Assembly: GCA_039105265.1 (NCBI GenBank)
Contig: JAPFFF010000001.1
Span: 186,001-250,000, forward strand
Reading direction: 5' to 3'
DNA length: 64,000 nucleotides
DNA from: Tritrichomonas musculus
Taxonomy: Eukaryota > Parabasalia > Tritrichomonadida > Tritrichomonadidae
Position numbers and translations under genes: made by a program. This document shows positions 12,516 through 24,745 of the stretch, piece by piece. Position 1 is the stretch's first letter, and each line of letters starts with the position of its first letter. The notes beneath the pieces are model-generated. The model was not told the origin of the DNA and did not search any database. It was given only the letters and a program-made list of their open reading frames with translations.

Positions 12516-13606
12516 AGACCACCTGGCATAAAATTTTTTCTATTAAAAAAGCTCCATATTTTAAATAATAATAACACTCTATATAGCAATTACAATTATT
12601 AAATATTTTAAAAAATTTGGCGCAGAGTATTAAGATAAAATTATTTGTATGTAGATAAATGTTTCTAAGAAATATGATCGTTTTTTAATAAATTGAAAGC
12701 TTTATTTTATAAATTAAATAAATACTCTATTATAAAAAAACGAAGAGAAAACTGTACCAAATATATTAAATAAAATAAAAATTCATTTTTCAATCATATG
12801 TCTCTTTGATCAAATGTTCTCAATCGATATCATAATTATATTCTAAAACATATGCATAAGGGCTATTTTTTAAAAGACTGTTTGGTACATTCTAGATAAT
12901 ATACAAGTATTTCTTCATATTGATATTGCATAAGTAAGTTGAGGAGTCAATAATACTTGCTTTTTTTAGAATACTAATTGATTAATTGATTTCTCAAAAA
13001 GTTTAACAGTTTTTTAATAAAATCCATATTTTCTTACCACATCTAAGTATATACATGCAAATATATATTATTTTAGTATATTCAAAGGAAATATTTAAAA
13101 TATATTTATTTTTGATGCCTTTTCGTATTAGAAAATGATTGATCAATATAATGATTCAACTTTTTTGAAAAATCTAGCGCCAAATTCTTTTTCATTTCCT
13201 ATGAATAACAGCACTACAAAAATATTTATTCAATCAAATATTTATTTTCATAATTTAATAGAAACTCCAAATGAAAAAAATAACACAATTAATATGTAAG
13301 CATTTGAGATTCTTTCTTTGATTGTTAATTATATATTTTAAATACTACAAAATTAATAAATATATAACATTTATCACATGTTTTTAATCAATTACATTTT
13401 GTATTTATAAAGATAAAAATGTTTTATGTTAATTTTCAAAAATCATCGATTTTTCAGTCATTTTTGGAAAATCATATTCATAATTACTTAGAGATAATTT
13501 TTTTATAATAAAATATTAAAAAAAGAATTCCTAAATTTTTTTCAATTTCTTGATATTACCTTTTTAATTTTTTATTTCTAAACGGCCTTACCTTGTCAGG
13601 TGGTCT
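12516..13606. mobile_element. hAT-like non-autonomous element, 8-bp duplication CATAGGCC
   Basis: Left end AGACCACCTGGCA, right end TGTCAGGTGGTCT. The GC-rich direct repeat CATAGGCC sits exactly outside both ends (12508-12515, 13607-13614); in this AT-rich background it is very unlikely by chance. The interior is non-coding. Confidence 0.82.
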
Positions 13607-14303
13607 CATAGGCCTTATTTTTTTTACATCAGAAATACCATAAACGTCTTTTTAACGTCTTTTTTTGTAAAATAACGATTTTTTGATTTGTAGTATTAAT
13701 GAAACTTTTTGAGTGCGAATAATTTTTTTTTATTTTTATTTTTTGAAGAATCAAAAATAAGGGGAAAAATCAAAAACGCCTATTTATTTTTTTTCCAACT
13801 ACTCAATTTTTCACTTTTTCTAAAGGCGTTTTTGATCAATATTAGAGATCGGCTAAAAAGGAATTTCCATATTTACAAAACTTTTTCATATCATTAAGAT
13901 CCATATGTTTTAAAAATCCATTTTTTTTCGAAAAGAAAAAGGTTTGTCTGTAAAAACATTTTTTTGTAAAATAATTTTTTCGTTAAAAAATTTGTTTTCT
14001 TTTTAAAATAGAGGTGCGAGAACTACCTTTGGTTAACCAATTTATTTCAAATTTAGATATTTATTTACACAGGTAAAATAAAGTATAATTAATGTATAAT
14101 TGTTTAATTTGGTTCGCTACAAGTAATAGTATATTGATTTTAAAATTGAATATGAGAAAATAAACAATTCAAATTTTTATTTCTAAAAAAAGAGCACCAA
14201 ATAATTTGTTTTTTAAGGTAATTTTTATATTTGTTTAAATAAAATAATTTAAATATTCACATTTTTAACTTTTGTAATCGTTGAGCAATTAAAGGATTTC
14301 AAT
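13607..14303. other. Non-coding stretch with one unpaired element end
   Basis: A sequence AGAGGTGCGAGAACTACC at 14009 matches the terminus of the neighbouring 14304-16284 element, but I could not find its own partner end or duplication. The 62-codon frame at 13709 is low complexity and not supported. Confidence 0.5.
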
Positions 14304-16284
14304 AGAGGTGCGAGAACAAAAAAATTTTTTAAAAAACGATCAACTTTAATTTTTAAACTTTTGTAATATCTTGGAAAATAGTAAGTATAATTTATTTTTT
14401 GCAAAATAAATAAGCATTATATTCTAATATAATAATAAAAATATATTAATTTAATATTTATCTTCATTATAAGCAACCAAAACATATGAATTTGCTTATA
14501 AAAAACAAATTCATATTTATCTTGATCAATAATCAGTTATTTTTAATAATATATTTTAATATATTTATTATTTTTAATTTAACATTTAATTAAGTATTTA
14601 TAAAATATTTATATTGGATAATTTCGCAAGATATTAATACTCCTATTTTCCAGATTCCATTATTTATAAATATCTCATAATATTGTTTATCTCTAAGGGA
14701 TAACTATTTAAAATTTATTATAAATTACCATAATTATTATGATTCTAGAATATTATTGAAAACGGCTCGCCAAGAGACATTTTAAAACTCTCTCATTCAA
14801 AATAAAGTAATTACTTTATTTTCTCTCAATTGCATTCAATTTTTTTTTAAAAAAATAAAAATTCAAGAAAAATGATATTTCTAATTAAGATATTTTCTTG
14901 ACAATTTCAAAAATCAATTATTTTATGGTATTGAATATAATAATTTGTGTTTTATGGAATTTTAAGCCATTCGGTCGAAATCTTATTATTAACATATTTT
15001 ACTCAAAATCTTTTACATTTTGAATTTGATGATATACTAATATGTATATTTATTTTAAAAATATATTTTCACAGGAAAACTAGAATTAAATATGAAAACT
15101 ACTGATAAAATTGCATTTTAAGTTTTGAAAATCCCACAGAAAAAATGGCCCTATCTTTTATGCTAGAACTATTCTAAATTAATAATTATATAATTTAATG
15201 CTTATATAAAACTTTGTAAAAACTTTTTAGGAATGAATTTTAAGATATATTAAAAAAAATTTGACCATTTTTTTTTTTGAAAATTTGATAGTTTATACAA
15301 ATATTTCTATAAGTGCAACCAATATTATTCTTATAAGCATTCAATATCGTTCAAAAATATATATATATTAAAAATGATATTTTTATTATATTTTTCTTGG
15401 AAATGATTATAAAATTTTTTATTGTCTGGTATATTTAATAAAAGTATTTTTAATTCTATTTTTCATGAAATTAAATAAATTGAATATCATCATCATATGT
15501 TAATTACTTTTAAATAAATGCTGAATTTGTCACATATTTATGGTATATACATAATGTTAGAATGCCTTTTTAAAAAGCTTTTTAATCAAACTTGAAAATC
15601 ACCAATATTAAATACATTTAAATTTTGGCCTCTATTATTTGAAGTAAAACTCATAAATAAGAACTTATGAAAACGTTCATGGTTCCCCTATTATAAAACC
15701 GTTGATTGGAAAGAACAAATCTCAAAATCATCATCTCCATCAGGTAGTAATATGATTTCTAGATATTTAAATTTATCAGATGACAAAATAAAGAAAATTA
15801 GAATAAAAATGAAGTGTAGAAAGAAGGATAGACTAGATAATATCAAGAAACTTCATCAAATTTCAAAAATGACAGAAGAAGAATTAAATTCCTTACAAAT
15901 TGAAGATGATTTTATATTTATTATTAAAAATAATAATCCAATTGATGCTCATTTTAAGGAATATAACATAAATGATGAAGATTTTCCAGATTATTTAAAA
16001 AAAAAATTAAAATGGGACAAATTAATATTGAAAAATGGATCAAAAAACACAAATAATTAATTTAAATAAATTTAATATTACAATTATCTTTAATATCAAT
16101 AAAAACTTAATTCATAATAAATTGAATGGTTTACATCAATTTCATTGAATATTATAAAATACAATATTTTGTCTCCTACCGAATAAATATTTATAAAAAT
16201 AATGTATAACATATGATATTAAGTGAGGATATATATATATAGGAATCAGGCATTTTAATCATATTTCCAAGTTCTCGCACCTCT
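14304..16284. mobile_element. hAT-like element, 8-bp duplication ATTTCAAT, with a small frame
   Basis: Left end AGAGGTGCGAGAAC, right end GTTCTCGCACCTCT, exact inverse. ATTTCAAT flanks it at 14296-14303 and 16285-16292. At 1.98 kb it is the largest of this group and the only one with a plausible coding frame (15752-16060). Probably a deletion derivative of an autonomous transposon. Confidence 0.8.
15752..16060 (+). CDS. Small protein of unknown function inside a hAT-like element
   Basis: A 102-residue frame with a mixed, protein-like composition (many K, D, E and I; no homopolymer runs except one KKK stretch), unlike the low-complexity frames elsewhere in this half of the window. It has charged, helix-prone character (MKCRKKDRLDNIKKLHQ, then MTEEELNSLQIEDDF). 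No family was recognised. It lies wholly within the 14304-16284 element, so it is more likely a transposon product or a remnant of one than a host gene. The start at 15752 is the first ATG after a TAGTAATATG context; no initiator motif was seen. Confidence 0.4.
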   Translation: MISRYLNLSDDKIKKIRIKMKCRKKDRLDNIKKLHQISKMTEEELNSLQIEDDFIFIIKNNNPIDAHFKEYNINDEDFPDYLKKKLKWDKLILKNGSKNTNN

Positions 16285-16807
16285 ATTTCAATATTCGAAA
16301 TTTAAACAAACAAAGAATATTGCATAAAATGATATATTATTACTAATATCAATGATATTATTTGATAATTCATAAATTAAATTATTTCCTTGGTTAAAAG
16401 TTACGATTATTAAACAAAGATTCTCAAAAATATGTTTTATTGTTGTCATTTGACAAATAACTGATATTTAATTGGTTTAATAATTATTTCTTTAACGAAT
16501 AATGCATGGTTTATATAGATATAATCTGAAATTCTTGATAATTATTTATTTTAGTCTTATTCATTATAATAGCCTGTTATTATTATATTATTATTTAATT
16601 TAATAAAAGTATTAAGCGTATAAAGTGTGAAAGTAGATTTATAAAATTATTGAAGATAAGATCTGTCCTCTGTTTGCTATTTCAAGATAAAAAAAAATAT
16701 TTTTTAAAATAAATTTCGTCCAAAAATTATATATTACTTTTTATTTATTTTTAATTTACTGATATTTAAGAAATATTAATAAAATATTATATAACGGAAT
16801 ATGTACA

Positions 16808-16880
16808 GAATTTTGAGGGGATTTAAGCCTAACGAACATTGCATTGAATTTTGAGGGGATTTAAGCCTAACGAACATTTC
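16808..16880. repeat. Two tandem 38-bp repeats
   Basis: GAATTTTGAGGGGATTTAAG followed by CCTAACGAACATT occurs twice in a row (starting 16808 and 16846). The copies are near-identical. Confidence 0.85.
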
Positions 16881-16916
16881 TACTCAATTCTTTTATAACT
16901 TTTTGTGAATATAAAA

Positions 16917-17372
16917 ATAAAACTACGCCCGTCGAGCGGATTTATAAATAATCATAATATAATATCATACAATATAATTTAATTCTAATATAAAATTATT
17001 ATCCCCATAAAATTAATATTATAGCTAGATATTTATGTTTTCTATAATTTTTTTGTTAAAATAAATTTATCTCATTTATATTATAATATTATATATATAT
17101 TAATTAGAAATTATATCAATAATATTATTTAGAATATGATGAAATGAATAAATAATCAATATTGGTTCAACTTCAATCATATTCTTGAAAATATGTAAAA
17201 TTTAAATTTAGACGTATGAACTTTCAAATAGTTTGATACTGATATGTAATATACATAATCAATTATATACTTTATTTTATTAAAAAAATCATAAGGCTAA
17301 CGAATTATTTTTTGAAAAATCAATCCTTTTTTAAAACAAAAAATACGTTATTTTAGTTCTCGCACTTCTTTC
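16917..17372. repeat. Short dispersed repeat, copy 2
   Basis: Begins AAACTACGCCCGTCGAGCGG and ends AATACGTTATTTTAGTTCTC plus GCACTTCT, matching the two ends of the copy at 8690-9150 at nearly the same spacing. Interiors have diverged, so this is an old family. Confidence 0.5.
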
Positions 17373-19633
17373 AAATTGAAATTTAGAGGTGGGAGGAGTA
17401 GGATTTTTTTTAGAAATCTATTTTATATGCATAACAATATTTTTAATATTATTCTAAATATTATTTATTATATGTTTATTAGATATTATTCGATAATGGA
17501 TGGTATATATTTATTTTATTTTTTAAATAATAATTGAATTTTTTGAATAGAATAAATTTTACGATAAATTTTTTTTTTAACAATTTTGAAAATTTATATA
17601 AATATGAAATTTTCATAATATAAATTTTTATTTTGTATTATTTTTCTTTTTTTATCTTTGATATATATTATATTTATGGTAAAATAAGTTTATTTGAAAT
17701 AATATAGATTTTTAAAGAGGATAAGATCATTGAATTATACTCTATATAATCATTCAATTATTAAAATCAATATATATATATAAATTTAATATATTATTTT
17801 ATTATAATATGACAAAATTTATAATTCCATGTAACATACTATATATAATGCTATATTATAAATATATTTTATATTTGAATATAGATAATCATAAATTAAT
17901 TTAGTGTAAAATTGATAGAATAATAAAATAAAAAAAAGGTTTAATAGAATTTTTTAATGCGAAATTTGAATAGTTAAATTCTATAGTTTACATTAAGTCA
18001 AAATACGGTTTTTCAGAAAATAAAATAAATATATGAAAAAGCATTCACTTTTTACTAATTTATTTGTTCAAAGTAAAATATAAACCAATAAAAAAGCCAA
18101 TTATTTCGTTTTAAAAAGTTATCTATAATAACGAAATATTTTCAATTCAATATTTTACAAATAAGATATCTTGTTTATTATTTAATATTTTAATTATAAA
18201 ATATTTGATATATATAGGAACATGTTTTATATAATATGTATAATAACTATATTTTTAAAAAATATATCTTTTTTTTTCAAAAATGCTTGTTTTAATAAAA
18301 TTATAAAATGAAAATAGAAAAATAGAGTCTTTGTTCGAGCCATTTTCAAATTAAATTAATTTAAAATATTTAAATATATATATAACATTTACTATTAATA
18401 TTTGCATTATTAAATAACAATTTGTATATTAATAAATACAAAAAATAGAAAGAAAACCAATTTTATCTCATTATAGAAATGTAATATGAAACTAATCAAA
18501 TATCCTACATATTATATAATATCTTCTTATATAGATATATGATTTATTTTATTTTAAACAAATCAAAAGCATATCAAATGATGGATTTATTTAAAAAAAC
18601 ACTCTTATGAAAAATTGCTTTTAATTCATTGAATAGCATATTTTATTAAACATATTTAATATAATAATAAATAATTAACTGTATAATATAAATAAAATAA
18701 AAATAATTACAAAATAATAATTATATACTAAGATATATACAAAAAATGTTAACTACAAAAAAACGTAAAAAGTCTTTGCACCTTTTGAAATTTTCATAAA
18801 ACCCCCTAAAAATCTGTTTTTGTGACTAATCGAAAATATAATGGTGTATTAATTATTAGCTATTAATACTGATTAAAATATTATATAACCTCAAAAGGGA
18901 ATAATGATCCTGTCTGGATATATAATTACATCGAAAATCATATTTTTTGATATTGACAATTAATCTATCTATAAACATTTTATATAAACATTTATTTATA
19001 TTTTCAAGATTAAAACTTTCATTTTCCTATTATTGGGCAATTTTTAATAATTATCAACAATTTTTAAGCAATATTTAATATTTTTATATATTTTTTTTAT
19101 CGTACTAAGTATCAAATAAATATATAAATTATTATAATTAATATATATTTTACTATTTTTAATATATTTTATTTTTAATAACTTTTCATTCTCTTATCAA
19201 AATAATACGTTTTTCCTACAAAAAACTCTCAATTTTTCAATGAAATTATAAGATTTATTTTTTCTAATATAAAATATTTTTAAGTTAACTATTTTTATAT
19301 AACCAGTTTTTTATTTTATAAATATATATATGCATTTATTTACTTCAAATCATGAAAATTATTATTTTTGAAAAGAAATTCAAGGAATATTTTCTTAATA
19401 TCAATTAAGAATATCATTTGATTTATACTATGCTATCCATTTTTAAAAATATCTGTTAAAAAAGTTCAAAATGAAATAAACTATTCAAAAATAAATAAAA
19501 TTTATATTGATCGAATATCTTAATCTATTTTTGATAAATCTCATAAAAAAGCATTAAATAATAAAATTATTTGTTTTTATATGAAAATAACAGAAATATT
19601 TAATATTTTGTAAAAATGAAATAGTAATTAAAC
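17373..19633. other. Non-coding AT-rich stretch
   Basis: AGAGGTGGGAGGAGTAGG near 17385 recurs as AGAGGTGGGTGGAGTTTTG near 21001, perhaps ends of related elements. A run CATAAAACCCCCTAAAAA near 18797 has an inverse counterpart near 20964-20981, possibly a worn inverted repeat around the 19634-20537 element. No gene seen. Confidence 0.5.
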
Positions 19634-20537
19634 AGAGGTGAGACTGCGAAATTTTAAATGAACTTTTTTAGGAATAATAATCAACAAAATTAAAAATAAA
19701 TTAAAAATATAGTATTATGGTGTTGTTACCTTTTCATATCATATACTTTTTTTCAGATTTAATCAAAAAAAATTGAAATTGTATTGATATTTCAAAATGT
19801 CATAATTCCTATATTCGTCATTATTTTTTCTTTTCAACCATTAAATTGCATTTGTATATAGATGATCTCTATTTTTTAATAAGAAAGCTATTCAATGAAT
19901 GCGTTTTTGGTCAAAATTCAAAAAAATATTTTTCAATTTAAAGAGAAATTTTCTTCTATATTAAAGATCAAAGGGATAACTATAGTTCATCTCTTAACTT
20001 ATCTGGTGCTGGCAAACATATCAAAATATTTTTAAAAAATTTTTTACAATTTTAGCTAGGATTGAGGTTTAATATTGAATATAATTCTATATACGTTAAT
20101 GATGTAAACTTCACAAATATCTAAATAATTTCATTTGTTTTTATTTTGGTATCAACCTCACAATAAGTATTTATTTTAATATTTATCAATAATTTACCAA
20201 AAAAATCATGCTTATAATATGATGATAGTTAGTTAAATCATAAAAAATCATTATTTGATTTATAATTCTTAGTCGAAGATTTTAATATTATATTCACATC
20301 TATATATTAAATATTGATAATTAAATTATTTATTATTTTGAGTAAATAGAATTTTTTTATTAAGATAAAATTGAAATTATAATAAGATAGAAGCTATTCA
20401 ATTTTAAAAATAGATTTATAGCTAAAAATCTGAAAAAAGTATTAGTGAAATTATCATAAATAGCATTTAATTCTGGAATAAAATAATATGTATTAATATT
20501 ATTAAAAAATACCAAAAATTTTCGCAGCCTCACCTCT
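19634..20537. mobile_element. hAT-like non-autonomous element, 8-bp duplication AATTAAAC
   Basis: Left end AGAGGTGAGACTGCGAAATT, right end inverse TTTTCGCAGCCTCACCTCT. AATTAAAC lies directly outside both ends. Length 904 bp, no coding frame. Confidence 0.8.
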
Positions 20538-22207
20538 AATTAAACAAAAAATAAAAAAATCATTTTATGTTCTAGCACTTTAAATGTAATCATTTTAATA
20601 AATAAAACTGTACTAATAACGCTAAATCAAATAAGCAAAGTCAATAGAATGAATTTTGATTTTCAAAAGATTTTTAAATGATGATGATCAAGTAACTTTT
20701 TGGGGCAAAAACTAAAACAAAAAATAAAAACAGAATTTTGCTTTATGCACTAATTAAATGCTTTATATCAGAGCAAACCCCAATTTTATTTTCAATGATT
20801 GATATCTAAATTATATTCATTGAAACAGAAAATCAAAAGAAATAGTTCAATAAAATTATTATTTATGATCTGAATAATAATTACTGGATATCAAATGTAT
20901 TAAAAAGAATAGAGGTATTTTGTTAGGAATAGTTTTTTAGCGCCGTAAAAAATTGTAAACGGTTTTTTAGGGGGTTTTATTTTCATTTTTACGACTTTAT
21001 TTAGAGGTGGGTGGAGTTTTGTTTGGAATAAAAATTCTTTTATTTGATATATTATATTTTTAATATAATATTAATTGGAATTATTAATTATTTATAAGTA
21101 TTTATTCGTTGATCGCAGCTAAATATATGTTTTTATTTTTCAGTTGTCATTGAATTTTTTTGAATATGAATAATTGAAAAAATTATTATAAAATAAAATA
21201 TGTATTTTTTATTATAATACTCTTGGGTTTTAACTATTTACATACGTAATTGATCATTTTCTTTTTTGAATGGAATGCCAAGTCTTTTCAATTTGAGAAT
21301 TGGCTAATAAAAGTTTTGATTATTCACTAAAAACTCTTTTTAGAGTTGCAAAGTATGATTTTTTAAACGATCATTACTTATGATTCATTTTGAAATTTTG
21401 AATTTCAAAGAGAGTTTTCTTTTATTTTAATTGTGAATCTAGAATAAATATTGGATTCAACAAACATGGATTTTGATCTTTTTTTCTGAAGTTTTTGGCC
21501 TTTTGATGTTTTAATATGTGTTTTAAGAAATGAATTTTGGGACTATTGTCGATTAAACATAGAATTAATAGATTAGATTCTGTTGGTTAATTCAAAATTA
21601 AGCTCCTTAGGCTTGAATATTTCATTTTATGATAATCTCAAGTAAGTTTAAAAAAATAGTTTCTTGTATGTTTTTATTTATTTATGTATATTTATAGAAT
21701 ATGAAAATTTAAAAATTGAGAAAAGAATCCAATATCTCACAAATTTGTGTAATATCATTGAATTATTTAATAATAAATACTTGATTATTTAATATGTTAT
21801 ATAATATAATTATTATCTATTTATTTGTGTAGTTATTTGTTTACATTATATATCATTTTTAAATAAATATTATTAAATCATCAATAAGATATAATAATGT
21901 AACAAAAAATTATATCATAATACAAATTTTAAAACAAATATATTTATATTAAAATAGTGTTTTATTTGATTTAATTGATTATATATTGTTTATATATTTA
22001 TATCAATGTTAATATAATATTTATATATTTATATTTCTGTTATATATTGAGATAATACATTTTTTAATAATACGGTTTGAATTCAAAATTTTGAATATAT
22101 TTTCTGAGGACCATTTTGTATGGTTTATTTTGAATGTAAAATAGCGGTTACATAGAAAAGAGAAAAAGCCCCTGAAAAAGCATTCACTTTTTCTAAAAAT
22201 AAATTTT
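20538..22207. other. Non-coding AT-rich stretch
   Basis: Contains a third GTTCTAGCACTT motif near 20569 and a second AGAGGTGGG motif near 21001. No gene or RNA recognised. Confidence 0.5.
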
Positions 22208-22427
22208 AGACCTCTTAGTTAAGAAAGGTGGCCGTTAATTTATTTGTCTCAAAGTTCGTTATAATTCTATCCAATTTTGTTATCTCCTCTCAAACATCGT
22301 TAGGATTTTGAGAGAAAAATAAAATTTTTAATTTGTAAGAAGCATTCAAAACATTAGGAAGTTTGAAATAAAATAACGAACTTTGAGACAAATAAATTAA
22401 CGGCCACCTTTCTTAACTAAGAGGTCT
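22208..22427. mobile_element. 220-bp MITE with near-perfect 55-bp inverted arms
   Basis: The left arm starts AGACCTCTTAGTTAAGAAAG and runs to about 22262; the right arm is its reverse complement (about 22373-22427). The arms are nearly identical, so the element is young or its arms are kept alike. The 110-bp centre is AT-rich. A clear target duplication was not found; the ends resemble the AGACC termini of the 12516-13606 element. Confidence 0.8.
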
Positions 22428-22999
22428 TTTATATTTTTACAAAAAATTCATAGAATAACGTATAAACTAAACAAAACGAAAAGATAAACTTATCAATTTT
22501 TATAATTCAAATATACTCCAATCACATTCAAATATTTTTTGAGTGTATATCTTTTTATAATAATTATAAATGAATTTTTATTTGCATATATCATTATTTA
22601 TATACTACATATATTAATAAAAAATAAAAAAATTATAGCTTCTGTCATCATATTAATCCAAATATTTGTTTCAATTTCTTAAAAATAATAAAATATAAAA
22701 ATAATGGTGATGCTCGAGTAAAATGTGAATTTTATTTTTTCAAATTGATTAAAAATAAACATAAAGATATATATTATAATATAATAAATAAAATATAACC
22801 GAATTGCTAAATTTTTTCCAAAATGTGACAAAAATCTCCGATTTCACAATTTTATGAAAGAATTGACGAATTATTAATTCTAATTTATATTCGGTAATAA
22901 ATGCTTGTATATATATTTGATTTGCTAATATTTAATTTTATTCATTGCTTCAAAAAACTTCATTTGATGTCAAAATCACTACTTAAAATATTTTATAAC
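22428..22999. other. Non-coding stretch before the Polinton fossil
   Basis: No gene seen. The first structural frame of the Polinton begins at 23000; an upstream extension to 22901 is hydrophobic and AT-biased and probably not translated. No terminal repeat of the Polinton was identified here. Confidence 0.5.
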
Positions 23000-24376
23000 A
23001 TGAATAGTGATGAACATTCCATGTCCAGAACTGAAAGTTCTGACGATAATAATGATGATAATGAATATTTTTCCATTCCTAATTCAATGTCAAAGCCTGT
23101 ATTTAAATCACCATCTAAAAAACCCGTAGTTAGTTCTGAAAACTACGAAGATTTATTTAATGTTGATATTGCATCACCAGAAGGTGTATCTCCAATCGAT
23201 AATGATGAATTCAAAAGTAATTATATGCAGTCTGTCCCAACTGGTAAACGTGCTGGTAAAACATTTGAAGCTTCACAAAAACGTTTAAATGACTTATACA
23301 TTTTCGAAAACAAACAAAGCATTGATGTTAGTAAATACCGAGGGAAATTATTTGATATTCTTATTAATGGTAATTATCGTATTAAATTCTCTCCAAAATG
23401 TGCTACAAGAGATGGCGCAGAAGCCTATTGTAATAAGAAATTTGATAAAAATGGATATCCATTATATCGATTAATTCCTGAAAGGAGAGACACATTAGAC
23501 CCTCTTGGTAATCCAATTTGGGACTTAAATGGCGACAAAGTAGAGGACATCGTTATTGTTGATACTCGCGGTAAACCTGTTATAATTAATGGATTCCGTC
23601 TTGTTAAAGCAGACCTTTATAAGAAATTATGGCAAACCGAACGCATTAAAAAGAAAGGTGAAATAGAACCATTTGAAGTATGGATGAAAAATCTTACTGG
23701 CACTAATAAAACATGGAATTATAAACAAAAACAATGGGATGCTGGTAAAATCGATCTTACATATGATGGAGATTTCATTAAAGCAGTTAATGCTTATCAG
23801 AAGGTTGGTTTATCTAAACCCAAAGTCAGCACCAAACTTAATGCAAGAGGATTATGGAGTTCAATCTTTTCAAAAATATGGCAATTAGCACTCTATAATA
23901 TGTTTGGAGATGATGAACAACATGGAGAATATCGATTTTTAGAACCATTGAAGTGTTTATTCAGTTACTTAAAAACATGTACTAATATGAAAGATGTTAT
24001 CCCAATTGGCGGTGAAATAAATGGTTTAGCTGAAATATCAGAACGATTAGGAGAAATATTAGCCCAAACAATTGAACTAATAATTAAAGTTGGACTTGGA
24101 TATACAGAAGAAAAGAAAGGACGATTTGTACAATTAGCACAGAAAATATTAGAAAATAAAGCAACTAAAGAAGAAAAGAAACATTTACGAGAACACTTTG
24201 GTTCAAATATTGATAAACATATTAATTTGAATGTTGGTGGAAATTACATTGAAGTTAAAAATTTGTATAAATCATTGTATAAAGATTATCGTGACAAAAC
24301 ATATATTAAATCAAGAACTAATGAAAAACTAGCTAAAGTTGAATCTGACGATGATGAATCTGAAGCTGAAGCATGA
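23000..24376 (+). CDS. Polinton protein of unknown function, about 458 aa
   Basis: Not recognised as a named family. I start it at the ATG at 23000 (MNSDEHSMSRTESS), because the 33 residues before it are hydrophobic and look untranslated. The first 90 residues are acidic and Ser-rich, probably disordered. The middle (about 105-300) looks globular, with GKRAGKTFEASQKRLNDLY, SKYRGKLFDILINGNYRIKF and a KPVIINGFRLVKADLYKKLW stretch. The last quarter is a long lysine/glutamate helix-rich region ending in an acidic tail. Its position at the edge of a Polinton beside structural genes suggests a virion or packaging-associated role; this is inference only. Confidence 0.6.
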   Translation: MNSDEHSMSRTESSDDNNDDNEYFSIPNSMSKPVFKSPSKKPVVSSENYEDLFNVDIASPEGVSPIDNDEFKSNYMQSVPTGKRAGKTFEASQKRLNDLYIFENKQSIDVSKYRGKLFDILINGNYRIKFSPKCATRDGAEAYCNKKFDKNGYPLYRLIPERRDTLDPLGNPIWDLNGDKVEDIVIVDTRGKPVIINGFRLVKADLYKKLWQTERIKKKGEIEPFEVWMKNLTGTNKTWNYKQKQWDAGKIDLTYDGDFIKAVNAYQKVGLSKPKVSTKLNARGLWSSIFSKIWQLALYNMFGDDEQHGEYRFLEPLKCLFSYLKTCTNMKDVIPIGGEINGLAEISERLGEILAQTIELIIKVGLGYTEEKKGRFVQLAQKILENKATKEEKKHLREHFGSNIDKHINLNVGGNYIEVKNLYKSLYKDYRDKTYIKSRTNEKLAKVESDDDESEAEA

Positions 24377-24394
24377 AAAAATATTTAATCTGTT

Positions 24395-24745
24395 TTATTT
24401 TTTTGGTAATCTGAAAGTAGATATATGTGTTTTTGGTTTGTTTTCTGACTTACTCTCATTAATCTTTGGTAAGTTTCCATTGGTTGCATGATTTGTTTCA
24501 CTAGTTAAAGATGATTTTTTTGGCTCTGCATTAAAATTAAAATTAGTTCCTGTTGGCATATTAAATGTTGTGTGTTGAAAGTAATTCATTGGACTAAAGT
24601 TATTAGGATTTTGTTGTACAGAGCTTTGAGGTTTCATCCATGTATTTGAGGTCAATGAAGTTGCCCGAGGCTCTGCCATATCAGATATATTGCTGAAAAT
24701 AGAGCTCGGTAATGTCTCAACATCTGGTTGTAGTCTTGCTCTCAA
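24395..24745 (-). CDS. Low-complexity Asn/Ser-rich frame, Polinton fossil
   Basis: A 116-residue frame rich in N, S, P and T (SSVQQNPNNFSPMNYFQH). It overlaps the start of its upstream neighbour's end (24717-24745) on the same strand. It has no recognisable domain and probably belongs to a disordered tail region of a Polinton structural or regulatory protein. Unknown function. Confidence 0.4.
   Translation of the reverse strand: MRARLQPDVETLPSSIFSNISDMAEPRATSLTSNTWMKPQSSVQQNPNNFSPMNYFQHTTFNMPTGTNFNFNAEPKKSSLTSETNHATNGNLPKINESKSENKPKTHISTFRLPKK

Noticed and set aside
13709-13897. 62-codon frame
   Set aside because: Phe/Lys-rich translation of T and A runs; no support.
14009-17372. An outer hAT-like element enclosing 14304-16284
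   Set aside because: The ends AGAGGTGCGAGAACTACC (14009) and TTAGTTCTCGCACTTCT (ending 17372) look related, but the flanking eight bases do not match each other.
18760-21000. A large element with CCCCCTAAAAA inner inverted ends
   Set aside because: Only about 15 bases pair well and no target duplication was found.
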